A stretch of DNA of 64,000 nt, from positions 3,596,001 through 3,660,000 of the forward strand of contig CP170506.1 of the NCBI GenBank assembly GCA_042691655.1. The letters are read 5' to 3'. The notes below the pieces were generated by a model, which was not told the origin of the DNA, did not search any database, and saw only the letters and a list, made by a program, of their open reading frames with translations. The position numbers were made by a program, and so were the translations under genes. The stretch is from UBA695 sp042691655. GTDB taxonomy: Bacteria; Verrucomicrobiota; Verrucomicrobiia; Chthoniobacterales; Chthoniobacteraceae. Position 1 is the stretch's first letter. Every line of letters starts with the position of its first letter. Shown here in pieces: positions 17,723 through 26,189 of the stretch.

Positions 17723-19270
17723 ATGAGCGCCGAACGCGAACAGGAACTTCTGCGAGAGCTTAAAGAGCGGGATGAAAAGATCGCGCGATTGGAGCAAGAG
17801 AACGCGCTTTTGAAACAGAAAGTGGACCTGCTGGTAAAACGCATCTTCGGCGCGAGCAGCGAGAAGCTCGATGCGCGTCAGCTTGAACTTTTACTGGAAG
17901 GAAGCTCGCCGGGAAAACCATGCGGGCCCGAATTGGCAGCGGAGGCCACTCGGTGCTCGAAGCAAGAATCGACTCCGTCTAAAAGCAAACCGAAGGGACC
18001 ACGGCTGCCCGAGCATCTGCCGTGCGTGGAGGAGATCGTCGATCCTCTTTCCGTGCAGGCCGAGCCGGAAGCGTGGCGCTATATCGGGCAGGAAATCAGC
18101 GAGCAGCTTGACTATGAACCGGCCCGGTTCCTGCGTCGGCGCTTGATCCGGCGCAAGTATGTGAAGCGGGGCGAGGTTGACGCCGTGCCCGTCATCGCCC
18201 CGCTGCCGCCGGTGTTGCAGGAACGCTGCATCGCAGCGCCGGGGCTGTTGGCGCAAGTGATCGTGTCCCGCTATTGCGACCACCTGCCCTTCTACCGCCA
18301 GGAGCAGATTTACGCGACCCGCCACGGAGTCAGCTTACCTCGGCAAACCCTGGGGCGCTGGGCGGATCTGTGCGCCGACTCGCTCGGCTTGATCTACCGT
18401 GAAATCAATGCGGGCGTCGTCGGGAGCGGCTACATCCAGATGGACGAAACGCCCATTGAATACCTCGTCCCCGGCAACAAGAAAACGGAGATCGGCTACC
18501 TGTGGGTATGCAACCGGCCCGGCGGCGACGTCGTCTTCCACTGGCAGGTGAGCCGCGCGGCCAAGTGCGTAGAAAAAATCATTCCCGTCGAGTTCCGTGG
18601 CATCATCTAATGCGACGGTTATGCCGGGTATCGCAGCTTTGCCCAAAGCGAGAAGCGCGAAGGGCAAATCCGGCTCGCCGCCTGCTACGCCCACGCACGC
18701 CGCAAATTTATCGAAGCCAAGGAACAAGCCCCACGCATCGTCGTCTGGCTCCTGGGGCAGATCGGCCACCTTTACGCCATCGAAGGGCGGCTGAGGGAAC
18801 AACGTGCAGGACCTCGGCTGCGACAGGCCATGAGGGCCGCCCAAAGCCGACCCATCCATGAACGCATCCACCGTGCGCTGGTGCGATTGAAAATCAAAAA
18901 ACGCTACCTGCCGCAAAGCAGCTTGGGCAAAGCCATCGACTACGCCTTGGGGCAATGGAACGGCCTCGGCGTGTTCCTTGAAGACGGACGTGTGGAGATC
19001 GACAACAACCTGATAGAAAACGCCATACGTTCCACCGCCATTGGAAAAAAGAACTGGCTCTTCGTCGGCGATGCTGACGCGGGCCAGCGTGGAGCCATCC
19101 TCTACACCCTCATCGAAAACTGCCGTCGGCGCGGACTCGATCCCTACGCTTACCTGCGGGACGTCCTCACCAAACTGCCCACGCTGACCAACCAGCAAAT
19201 CAAGCACTGGACCCCGCACGCCTACGCCAGGAGGCTCCGCTCCGAGCAGCAACTCCAAGCCGCCTCGTAG
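17723..19270 (+). pseudogene. tnpC: IS66 transposase TnpC (copy 2), nonsense mutation
   Basis: The frame aligns along its whole length with the intact TnpC at 9425-10966 but has a TAA at 18608-18610. The intact copy has CAA (Gln) at that position, so one C-to-T change explains it. The stop falls immediately before the CDGYAGY block that carries the second catalytic Asp, so the 295-residue product keeps only the first Asp. The rest of the frame to 19270 is undamaged, including IDNNLIENAIR with the catalytic Glu, which points to a recent mutation. Confidence 0.92.
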
Positions 19271-19302
19271 ATCTCGTAGCGATGAGCTACGAGATCTATG
19301 AG
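19264..19302. terminator. Hairpin downstream of IS66 tnpC (copy 2)
   Basis: Arms of 17 bp at 19264-19280 and 19286-19302 with one mismatch and a 5-base loop, overlapping the tnpC stop. It is the counterpart of the hairpin at 9383-9422 in copy 1. Confidence 0.6.
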
Positions 19303-19375
19303 TGTTACCAATCGCCCACTGGCCCTTGACGACTTGGCCGTCAAGTGGCGCTTGGCGCACCGCTTACATTCATCC

Positions 19376-19926
19376 TTGGATTTACCGCGTTGTTTTCAAA
19401 AGTTATCAGTATAGCTTTATTGAAGGAGAAATCCCCGCGCCCTGTATTTAGGTACCCAAACGACCTACCGCCTGTGGAAATTAATCTTATTGATAATCCA
19501 GCAGTGTGTTGCGATTAATGACAGCTCGATCTACCCAATGAGGCGAATCACCGAACTATGCACGCGGGGGGGGGAGCTTGCAATTTGCGATAATATCGAA
19601 ATTGATATGCGCCTTATATATCAGGCGGCCAACAAAACGGAAACAGGAAAGTTAATCCATTTATTGAATATACGTAACAATTCAACTAATGGTCACGCAA
19701 GTCTGTGTAGCGGATGCTTCGCTATATCTCTCATCAATTCTCCGCCTTCAAGCCCACGGTCCCTATTGTTTGAGCCGAAACGGGCGCGTGTTTTGCGCAA
19801 CCTTTCAACAAACTCCGGGCCACGAAAACCGACAACTGAGGTGGACCCCAGAATCGCCAACTGGCCCAATCAGCACATTGCAGAACTCACGCCGATGGCT
19901 TGGTTGGCAGGATGAACGCTGCCTCT
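19376..19926. other. Gene-poor stretch with relics of a transporter gene and possibly a transposase
   Basis: No convincing intact gene. Bases 19751-19836 are a copy of the 3' end of the MFS gene at 21542-21628. Following it on the plus strand, a frame ending at 19915 reads RIANWPNQHIAELTPMAWL, which resembles the C-terminal helix of some IS66 transposases, so it may be a transposase tail. The 141-codon open frame across 19490-19915 runs antisense to the transporter relic and is not believed to be a gene. Confidence 0.5.
19751..19836 (-). pseudogene. Relic of an MFS transporter 3' end
   Basis: 86 bases match the last part of the MFS gene at 21540-22796 with seven differences, all transitions. 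The minus-strand frame still reads ARSLLKGCAKHAPVS. Homology stops sharply near the transporter's stop codon on one side and about 86 bp in on the other. It is most likely what remains of a second copy of the transporter. Confidence 0.75.
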
Positions 19927-21195
19927 CTACGGCTCTTCTTCTATTTTTATCGTATGACGAATGGGAACGACCAAAGCAACCGCAGCATCGTACAGCTCTC
20001 TTTCCCGCTGTTTCCCCTTATTAACCACAGCCTGAAGATCAGCATCTGAGCCTGGCGAGATCGCCGCAAGATGGGGCACGCCATGAATCAAATCCTTAAT
20101 GAGTCCTACTTCCGCTGCCTGCTGCTCGCTAACAGCCTTATTTACTTTCTCGAACTGACTGCAAAACGGATTGTTCAGGAATTCAGCGGCCAAGTTTATT
20201 CCGTTTTGCAAATTAGCGGCAGAATACTCCTTCGTAATTGAACCCCAGGTTATCTTCGCCTTTGTTCCTCTTAATCGTTTAACAACCAGCTGATAACGAT
20301 TAAGATCTTCATTGAATGGGAAAAACCTGACTATCGAGGCCTCAGTCTGTTCCGGTTTTTCAGAATCACCCGAAAAGCAAAATGGATACTTACTGCTTTC
20401 AATGGAGACGGTCCGGTCACTAAATGAGAGAATTTTCTGGCCGGGCGTCCCCTGTGCAGTCCCTCCCGTCATGTCAACAGTGATAGTCCCGATAGCTCCT
20501 TCGCACCCGAGCGCTTTAAGAAAGGCATAGGCTATGACTAGGTGGCCATTGTTATTGGGGTGAATTCCTCCTCCGGCAACAAATTTGTAATCGTCGCCGT
20601 AAGCGGCTTTAGCTTTTTGCATGACCTCCATCATCGGAGTATGGACATCGGCAAAACGGACCCCTTCGGTCTGCGCGACCTGTTGGGCGATGTCGCGAAG
20701 GGCAAAAAGCGTCTTGTTGTAGTCATCTGCGGAAGCGGGGGCCATAACCATCGGTGCGAAGGCGGCTTTATCGACAGCTGAGGGAGAGCCGACAACAATC
20801 ACTCGAACGCCGGCCGCTTTCAACGTCTTGATAGCCTGGGTCGTGGCTTGACGGTAATCCTCACCAGTCTTCGGCTGCATTACATGGTAGTGTCCATCGT
20901 TCATTCCATAACAAGTCGTTACCACTGTTGGTTGGAAGGACAGGACATCATTTTTGAGACGATCACGGAACGAAGAGACAATTTCGCCACCCCAGCCAAA
21001 TTCAGCGGTTCGAAGCTGGGGCGCTGGTTGGCACATCAGGAAATAGTCCTCCATAAAAACGGAATACCGCCTTTGTTCGGTGATGGAGTCACCACAAACG
21101 GCAATGAAATCGTTTGGCTGGAGCAGGCCCTCGGCCCGCAAAGCACCTGCAACAGACGTTAATAAAAGACTGAGAAAAAGGAACTGCTGTTTCAT
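19927..21195 (-). CDS. Secreted SGNH/GDSL hydrolase
   Basis: 422 residues from the ATG at 21195, which starts exactly at a signal peptide (MKQQFLFLSLLLTSVAGALRA); a start at 21222 would add nine residues before it. Block I is AVCGDSITEQRR with the nucleophile Ser. Block III is TTCYGMND. Block V is GGGIHPNNNGH with the catalytic His. About 180 C-terminal residues extend past the usual GDSL fold. Such enzymes remove acetyl or other ester groups from polysaccharides. A 38-bp conserved element lies about 240 bp upstream. It follows the MFS/GH130/GH63-like group on the same strand but likely has its own promoter. Confidence 0.85.
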   Translation of the reverse strand: MKQQFLFLSLLLTSVAGALRAEGLLQPNDFIAVCGDSITEQRRYSVFMEDYFLMCQPAPQLRTAEFGWGGEIVSSFRDRLKNDVLSFQPTVVTTCYGMNDGHYHVMQPKTGEDYRQATTQAIKTLKAAGVRVIVVGSPSAVDKAAFAPMVMAPASADDYNKTLFALRDIAQQVAQTEGVRFADVHTPMMEVMQKAKAAYGDDYKFVAGGGIHPNNNGHLVIAYAFLKALGCEGAIGTITVDMTGGTAQGTPGQKILSFSDRTVSIESSKYPFCFSGDSEKPEQTEASIVRFFPFNEDLNRYQLVVKRLRGTKAKITWGSITKEYSAANLQNGINLAAEFLNNPFCSQFEKVNKAVSEQQAAEVGLIKDLIHGVPHLAAISPGSDADLQAVVNKGKQRERELYDAAVALVVPIRHTIKIEEEP

Positions 21196-21541
21196 GTAAT
21201 GAGAGTAATATAAGATAATCAAGGTTGATTTGTTAAACGAATGGAAAAGTTGTTGCCCTTTTGGAGGTCCCCTGCCCTAGTGAAAATGCCGTGGGCTGTA
21301 AGATAATAAAGAGCTACAACCATGCAAAGCGCCTATTTTTGGGAGAAAGGAGGGGAGGCTGCCGCCGATGTTTGAACTTTCAATAACCTTATAACATCAC
21401 GATATTTTGTGAAATAGGAGAGTTGTGATATTCCTTGGAGAATTGTATCAGTGGACCGATGGGTGCAAAGGCAGAATCGAGAGTAACCGCGGCACGATGA
21501 GATGATATGCCGACTCCAGACTTATGCCGCGTGGTTAATCT
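21196..21541. other. Long upstream region of the SGNH hydrolase gene
   Basis: About 346 bases without a gene. It holds one copy of the 38-bp conserved element (21417-21454, listed separately). The remaining bases are AT-rich and show no family I can name. Confidence 0.5.
21417..21454 (-). promoter_or_regulatory. 38-bp conserved upstream element, copy 1
   Basis: Read toward the SGNH gene (minus strand) it obeys the rule TG-N-T-N-CA-N2-T-N-TCCAA-N8-ACAA shared by all five copies in this window. The centre lies about 240 bp before the ATG at 21195. The function is unknown; it is a candidate regulator site or upstream promoter element. Confidence 0.7.
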
Positions 21542-22796
21542 AGCCCACGGTCCCCATCGTTTGGGTCGAAACGGGCGCATGTTTTGCGCAACCTTTCAAC
21601 AAACTCCGGGCCACGGAAACCGACAGCAGTTGAATGACCCCGATGATTAAGATGGCATAACGTAGAGCAAAGGTGTTTGAAACGTTGTACGCGAGGAAGA
21701 GGAATAGGCCGCACCCGCCGAAACGGCCGATAAAGAATCCGAATTCCTGGTTGAAGATATAGGAATACTTGTTGCGCTTTTCAATGGTCGAAACCGTGTC
21801 GATCACTAACATCTGGATCGTAAAATACGCGATGTCTTGCAAGGGACGCCCGAGCACTAGGCAGAGCATAAAAATCAGGACGCCGACTTTGTCGTAGAAC
21901 AGCGCGTTCGGTACCGCCCCGACGACAAAAAGCAAAAGCCCTGCGGTAAAGATGTAGATCCGGTGACGGGGTTGAGCGGAGCGCCCGAGGATATACAGCA
22001 CGACCGCCGATAGGAGGCCGCCAGCGGTTTGTAGTGTGCCCAGCGAGCCTTCCTTCCCAACCAAGGTCATGACGAGCATGGCGGGAGCGGTGACGATGTA
22101 GCCTTGTCCCATTCCCTTGAGGATGGCTAGCAGTTGCATGCGGTTCCAAAGCCAATGGTAGCGGAAGTAGAGGAAACGGCTCTGGGGTGGATTCTCAAAT
22201 TGCCCGCCGTGGGCCACGAAGGACGCGAAGATGGCTAGTACAAACACGGCCACGGTAATGATCTGATAGGCGAGGTTTGCGTTGACTCCAAAAGAGCTAA
22301 TGAACGCGCCGACGCTTACGGGCACGATGATTCCGATATTTGTCGCAAAGAACGTTTCCAATCCATAGTAGTAGTTCCGGTTGGAATCGTTCGTGCTCGA
22401 GAGGGCCAGGAAATCGCGGTTGGACCAATAGAGCCCGAAAGACATGCCCATGAGTAACCCGGCCAAGGCAAGCCCGGTGATACTGAGTTCGTGGAGCGAC
22501 ATCATGCAGACCATGGAGACGCCGCTAAGCAACATGCCGAGCGAATAGAGCCGCTTAATGCTGACAAATTGCAGCAGCCAGCCGTTCAGCAGGAAGGTGA
22601 AAGGGATCCCCGCATAGACGGCAAGCTGGTAAGCGATGACCATTTTGACATCGTTGGAGTTCCGCATGACATACGCACCGATGAATATCTCGATCACCGG
22701 CATGACAAACGCGTAGATCAAGTTGGCGATGAGCAAGACCCGCATGTTGCGGGGGTAGGAGAGGAAGACGCGGATTTCGTGCAGGGGATTTCTCAT
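21540..22796 (-). CDS. MFS transporter, probable sugar or oligosaccharide uptake
   Basis: About 418 residues from the ATG at 22796, 10 bp after the GH130 stop; an upstream TTG at 22832 would overlap that gene. About 12 hydrophobic segments are visible (for example VLLIANLIYAFVMPVIEIF, LAGLLMGMSFGLYWSNRDF, LLFVVGAVPNALF). The exact MFS subfamily is not clear to me. Directly downstream of the GH130 and GH63-like genes on the same strand, so it likely imports the sugar they release or phosphorolyse. Its 3' end is duplicated as a relic at 19751-19836. Confidence 0.78.
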   Translation of the reverse strand: MRNPLHEIRVFLSYPRNMRVLLIANLIYAFVMPVIEIFIGAYVMRNSNDVKMVIAYQLAVYAGIPFTFLLNGWLLQFVSIKRLYSLGMLLSGVSMVCMMSLHELSITGLALAGLLMGMSFGLYWSNRDFLALSSTNDSNRNYYYGLETFFATNIGIIVPVSVGAFISSFGVNANLAYQIITVAVFVLAIFASFVAHGGQFENPPQSRFLYFRYHWLWNRMQLLAILKGMGQGYIVTAPAMLVMTLVGKEGSLGTLQTAGGLLSAVVLYILGRSAQPRHRIYIFTAGLLLFVVGAVPNALFYDKVGVLIFMLCLVLGRPLQDIAYFTIQMLVIDTVSTIEKRNKYSYIFNQEFGFFIGRFGGCGLFLFLAYNVSNTFALRYAILIIGVIQLLSVSVARSLLKGCAKHAPVSTQTMGTVG

Positions 22797-22806
22797 GGGG
22801 GGCGTT

Positions 22807-23865
22807 TCAGAGGGTTGCCAAGATAGCAGCAATTGATAGACGCGCGCCGCAGATCACGCTATCGGAGGCGCCGTAGTAAATCGTGATCTGGTCGCCATCA
22901 ACCACATGGCCGTTGGAGAATACGACGCTCCCAAAAAAGCCGTTGCATTCGTATTCCGCAGCGGGTTCCATGATCGGATTTTGAGAACGCGCCAACACCT
23001 TCCACGGCTCCTTCAAATCGAGCAGAAGCGCGCCAAGGCAATACCGATTGAACGCATCGGCCCCATGGTAGATTTCCAGCCATCCTTTGGAAGTCCGGAT
23101 CGGAGGCCCGCCCGCACCGATGCGCACGCTGTCCCACATTCCGCCACGGGTTTTGCCAATGCACCGGTGACCGCCCCAGTGGAGGAGGTCGGGCGATTCG
23201 GCGAGCCAGATATAGTTGCCTCCCAGTTCGGGGCTGCTGGGACGATGCAGTGCGTAATACTTCCCGTCAATCAGCTCTTCGAAAAGAGCGCAATCCTTGT
23301 TGTGCGGAGGAAAGATCATTCCTCGCTCGGTAATCTCGCGCCAATCTTGCGTGCTGCGCAGGCCCACGCCGACTCCGGATGGCGAAACCTGCGTATACGT
23401 CAGATAATAAGAGGAGCCGATCCGTGCGACGCGGCAATCCTCGATGCCGTAGGTTTCCATCGGCCCGTTCCCCGTCAGCAACGGGAACGACGATTCTTCG
23501 CGGAAGTGGATCCCATCCTCGCTGCTGACAAGACGCAGATGCGAGAGCGTCGTAAGGTAATCCGCTCCGTCAAACTTCACGACGCGAGGATCACTGCGGT
23601 CGAGGCGCGGGTCGTCGTTATTAAATTCAAGGATCTTGACCTTCCCGTCTTCCAAAACAGGGAAGCTCGTTTTGGAAGAAGTTTGCTCGGGGCGTTCGGC
23701 TACGCGAAGGAGGAGCCAGGTGCGCCCCTCAAATTGAAACACCCCTGGGTTGAGCAGGCACTCCACTTTCATGCCCGGGATGCTGGGGCGGATATCGCCA
23801 GGTTCGAGGATGGGATTCTGCGTGAATCGCTCGGCTAGGTCGGAATTTGTTGGCGTGGCTTGCAT
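22807..23865 (-). CDS. GH130 family beta-mannoside phosphorylase or hydrolase
   Basis: About 352 residues from the ATG at 23865, 43 bp past the preceding gene; an ATG at 23961 would overlap it. The five-bladed propeller of GH130 is visible: NPILEPGDIRPS near the start, ECLLNPGVFQFEGRTWLLLRVAE, and YGIEDCRVARIG with the catalytic Asp. A conserved CNGFFGSVVFSNG and ITIYYGASDSVICGA lie near the end. GH130 enzymes act on beta-linked mannose, many by phosphorolysis, giving mannose 1-phosphate. No signal peptide is seen, so it is probably cytoplasmic. The GH63-like enzyme upstream and MFS downstream form one unit with it. Confidence 0.85.
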   Translation of the reverse strand: MQATPTNSDLAERFTQNPILEPGDIRPSIPGMKVECLLNPGVFQFEGRTWLLLRVAERPEQTSSKTSFPVLEDGKVKILEFNNDDPRLDRSDPRVVKFDGADYLTTLSHLRLVSSEDGIHFREESSFPLLTGNGPMETYGIEDCRVARIGSSYYLTYTQVSPSGVGVGLRSTQDWREITERGMIFPPHNKDCALFEELIDGKYYALHRPSSPELGGNYIWLAESPDLLHWGGHRCIGKTRGGMWDSVRIGAGGPPIRTSKGWLEIYHGADAFNRYCLGALLLDLKEPWKVLARSQNPIMEPAAEYECNGFFGSVVFSNGHVVDGDQITIYYGASDSVICGARLSIAAILATL

Positions 23866-23908
23866 ACGGCTTGGAATCGTAAAATGAAGAGTCCCCGAGT
23901 TGATTGAA

Positions 23909-25924
23909 TTATCGCGCGGACGTGGCGGGCAACGGGCACTTGGTGGGTCGCCCTGAATCATACCTTACGTCGTTCATGAGCCAGGTGAATTCGATGATGT
24001 TCATCGGGTTGAACAGTGACGGCTTCACGCCTCCCGATTTCGGGTTCCCTCGCTCCATTTCGATGGTTTCGGCGAACTCGCCGCTGCGGATGCAATCGCG
24101 CGTCACGGCTTCGATAAATTCCCTGGCTGCCGGCATCTTGCGTTCGATCAGCCCGTAGGCCAGGAAATCGTTGTCCGGGTATTTGAGATAGTCGAAACCG
24201 TCGTTGGCCGCGGCGGGCTTGTGAATCGCGGTGAAGAGTTCGGAAAGGCGCCCGACCATCTCCTGCGGCAGGTTTGGAATGCCAAATGCCGACAGGATCA
24301 TCACGGGGCGGACCTCGTTGCGGGCGGTCAAGGAATGGACGCCGCTCTTTTCAAAATAGTATTGGTGGAGTTCTTTGGGATCGCTGAAGAACCATTTTCC
24401 CATGTTGTCAACCATGGGCTGCGATTTACCGCGCCACATCGCCGCTTCATCGCGCTTTCCAAGGGCTTCGGCAATTCGGGCGGCATATTCGATGTCGATA
24501 AGCCAGGAAACCACGAATTCCATATCTTTTTCATCCGCGACGTTGTGTTTGTTTTCTCCCCAAATCCAGCGCGGGTTTTGCTCACGCCACAGCAGATAGC
24601 GTTTGATGGCTGGATAGACTACCGCCAGCCGTTTCATATCGGGTTTTTGACTAAAAAGCACCCAGGCCGTCTGCGCTTTTCTGGAGGGAAGAGATTCGCC
24701 GCCCAATCGGCCCTCTTCATCCACCCGCGACATAATCCCTTCGTACGCCTGCCATGCGGTGGAAGGGTCGACAAACGAAAGCCACTGAATGCCGAGAAAA
24801 CTTTCCCAACCGCAGGTGGCGGGTGAGGTGTGTTCTCCTCCATCCCATAACGCTCCTTTGCCCAAGCTCATCTGAGGGTAGGGAAAGGCCGGGGTTTCCG
24901 GGAGGGCGTCAATTATGCTCTGGTAGAGAAACGTCCACGCCATGTAGTAGGAATTCCGATGCGTTTGCGGGGTGACGCCAAACGCATCCACGGCCTCAAA
25001 GCCCCAGTTTTTAGGTGCTGGCACTTTGCGGAGGAATTGCTCCGTGGCGGCCTTGGCCCTTAAAAGCGACATCGCCACGGGGTGCTCAAATGCTTCGTTG
25101 GCGCGTTTTAAGGCCACCGCGCGTCCCTGGAGCGGTGTCGAAAAGCCAAAGCCGATGGCATAGCGCACCGGTTCGGTTCCCAATGGAAGCTCCAATCGCC
25201 ACCCCGCTTCGGTGATCGTCGGCTTTTGCACAATAGACTTTACCTCCATCGCATCGCCATTCAACTGGGCAAACCGCAGGGCGTAGAAATAGTTCTTCCC
25301 GGCAACGACCAATGCCTGGCTATCCGCATCCCAAGTCACCTGGATGTTCTTGTCGATCTTCCCAGTCAAGCAAAGCGCCTTGCCCACGCTGCCGCGCACC
25401 TCCAACATGCGAATCAATGTATCATCCTTATTGATAAAAGCATCCCAACCCGCCAAACGGACCCCATGGCCATAGTCCGCCTCGATGCCTAGTTTGTAGG
25501 GATACCAAACGGTTTTGCGCGAGGAGGCCCATTGCATGGCAGAATCCGCACCGGATGCGTCCACGATTCCCATACGGACGACTTTGGGCAGGCGAATCAC
25601 CGCCGTGCCGACATAACCACCCAGATCCAGCGGCAGGTCCGCCGGGGTTTGCGTGACGACCTCATCCCCCGCGACCTCATCGCCATGGGCCGGATCGCCG
25701 CCAGCCGGGTTCAGGCAGAGCCGCCCGCCGGGATAACTGAGCCACCGCCGCTCCGGTTGGCCCGCATCCGCGATGCTGTCGCAGTTGAAAGTTTTGTCGC
25801 CACCCATTTCCACGCGACCGTCGGCGGCGGCCCACAAGTTCGCGGAGCTGAGCGCCAGAATGCCGTATAATATCCAGCCCCGGATAGAACGCAGTCGTTG
25901 TAATCCCGAACCTGGGTTGGGCAT
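23909..25924 (-). CDS. Exported (alpha/alpha)6-barrel glycosidase, GH63/GH37-like
   Basis: About 671 residues from the ATG at 25924, where a signal peptide begins (GWILYGILALSSANLWAA). The open frame runs back to 26140, but those codons cross a conserved DNA element and look non-coding. A beta-rich N-terminal half is followed by a helical barrel with GALWDGGEHTSPATCGWESF, EEGRLGGESLP, WIWGENKHNVADEKDMEFV and FNPMNIIEFTWL. This pattern fits GH63 or trehalase-like glycosidases, a group that includes alpha-glucosidases and mannosylglycerate hydrolases. The exact substrate is not readable. First gene of the GH130/MFS unit. A 38-bp conserved element lies about 170 bp upstream. Confidence 0.7.
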   Translation of the reverse strand: MPNPGSGLQRLRSIRGWILYGILALSSANLWAAADGRVEMGGDKTFNCDSIADAGQPERRWLSYPGGRLCLNPAGGDPAHGDEVAGDEVVTQTPADLPLDLGGYVGTAVIRLPKVVRMGIVDASGADSAMQWASSRKTVWYPYKLGIEADYGHGVRLAGWDAFINKDDTLIRMLEVRGSVGKALCLTGKIDKNIQVTWDADSQALVVAGKNYFYALRFAQLNGDAMEVKSIVQKPTITEAGWRLELPLGTEPVRYAIGFGFSTPLQGRAVALKRANEAFEHPVAMSLLRAKAATEQFLRKVPAPKNWGFEAVDAFGVTPQTHRNSYYMAWTFLYQSIIDALPETPAFPYPQMSLGKGALWDGGEHTSPATCGWESFLGIQWLSFVDPSTAWQAYEGIMSRVDEEGRLGGESLPSRKAQTAWVLFSQKPDMKRLAVVYPAIKRYLLWREQNPRWIWGENKHNVADEKDMEFVVSWLIDIEYAARIAEALGKRDEAAMWRGKSQPMVDNMGKWFFSDPKELHQYYFEKSGVHSLTARNEVRPVMILSAFGIPNLPQEMVGRLSELFTAIHKPAAANDGFDYLKYPDNDFLAYGLIERKMPAAREFIEAVTRDCIRSGEFAETIEMERGNPKSGGVKPSLFNPMNIIEFTWLMNDVRYDSGRPTKCPLPATSAR

Positions 25925-26074
25925 TGTCTTTTTTCGACAGATAAGTTGCCCGGCGGATTGATGGGGAAGCATAGGGTTTAAAATAACCGGCATACAGCCA
26001 CATGTCCACGCTGCGGCGTGCAAAACGGAAGCAATTCCGTGCATAATAGCTATGCTCATCACTAATTGGACCGA

Positions 26075-26112
26075 TGACTTATTGTGCCCCTTGTTGGATA
26101 TTTGTAGCAAAC
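26075..26112 (-). promoter_or_regulatory. 38-bp conserved upstream element, copy 2
   Basis: Obeys the same 17-position rule, read toward the GH63-like gene, centred about 170 bp before its ATG. The window around it is bracketed by a 9-bp inverted repeat (ACTAATTGG at 26060-26068, CCAATTAGT at 26136-26144), which may be a second operator for the divergent pair. Confidence 0.7.
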
Positions 26113-26189
26113 CGACAATTAGTCTTGGATCCCATTCCAATTAGTTGCTAGATGCGCTGACTACTGACGTAAAACTGCCGTTGAATGTG

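Larger units (their letters stand above)
16804..19367 (+). mobile_element. IS66-family element (copy 2), 2564 bp, with defective tnpC
   Basis: The terminal inverted repeats begin GTAAGCGGTGC (left 16804, right the complement of 19357-19367). Perfect 8-bp direct repeats ATTCATCC lie at 16796-16803 and 19368-19375. It encodes TnpA, TnpB and TnpC in order on the plus strand, but tnpC has an internal stop. It is a different IS66 species from copy 1: the same gene order and length, but clearly diverged proteins and ends. Movement would now need TnpC supplied from elsewhere. Confidence 0.92.

Noticed and set aside
19490..19915. 141-codon open frame on the plus strand
   Set aside because: It runs antisense across the transporter relic and has no coherent protein features; only its last residues recall a transposase tail.
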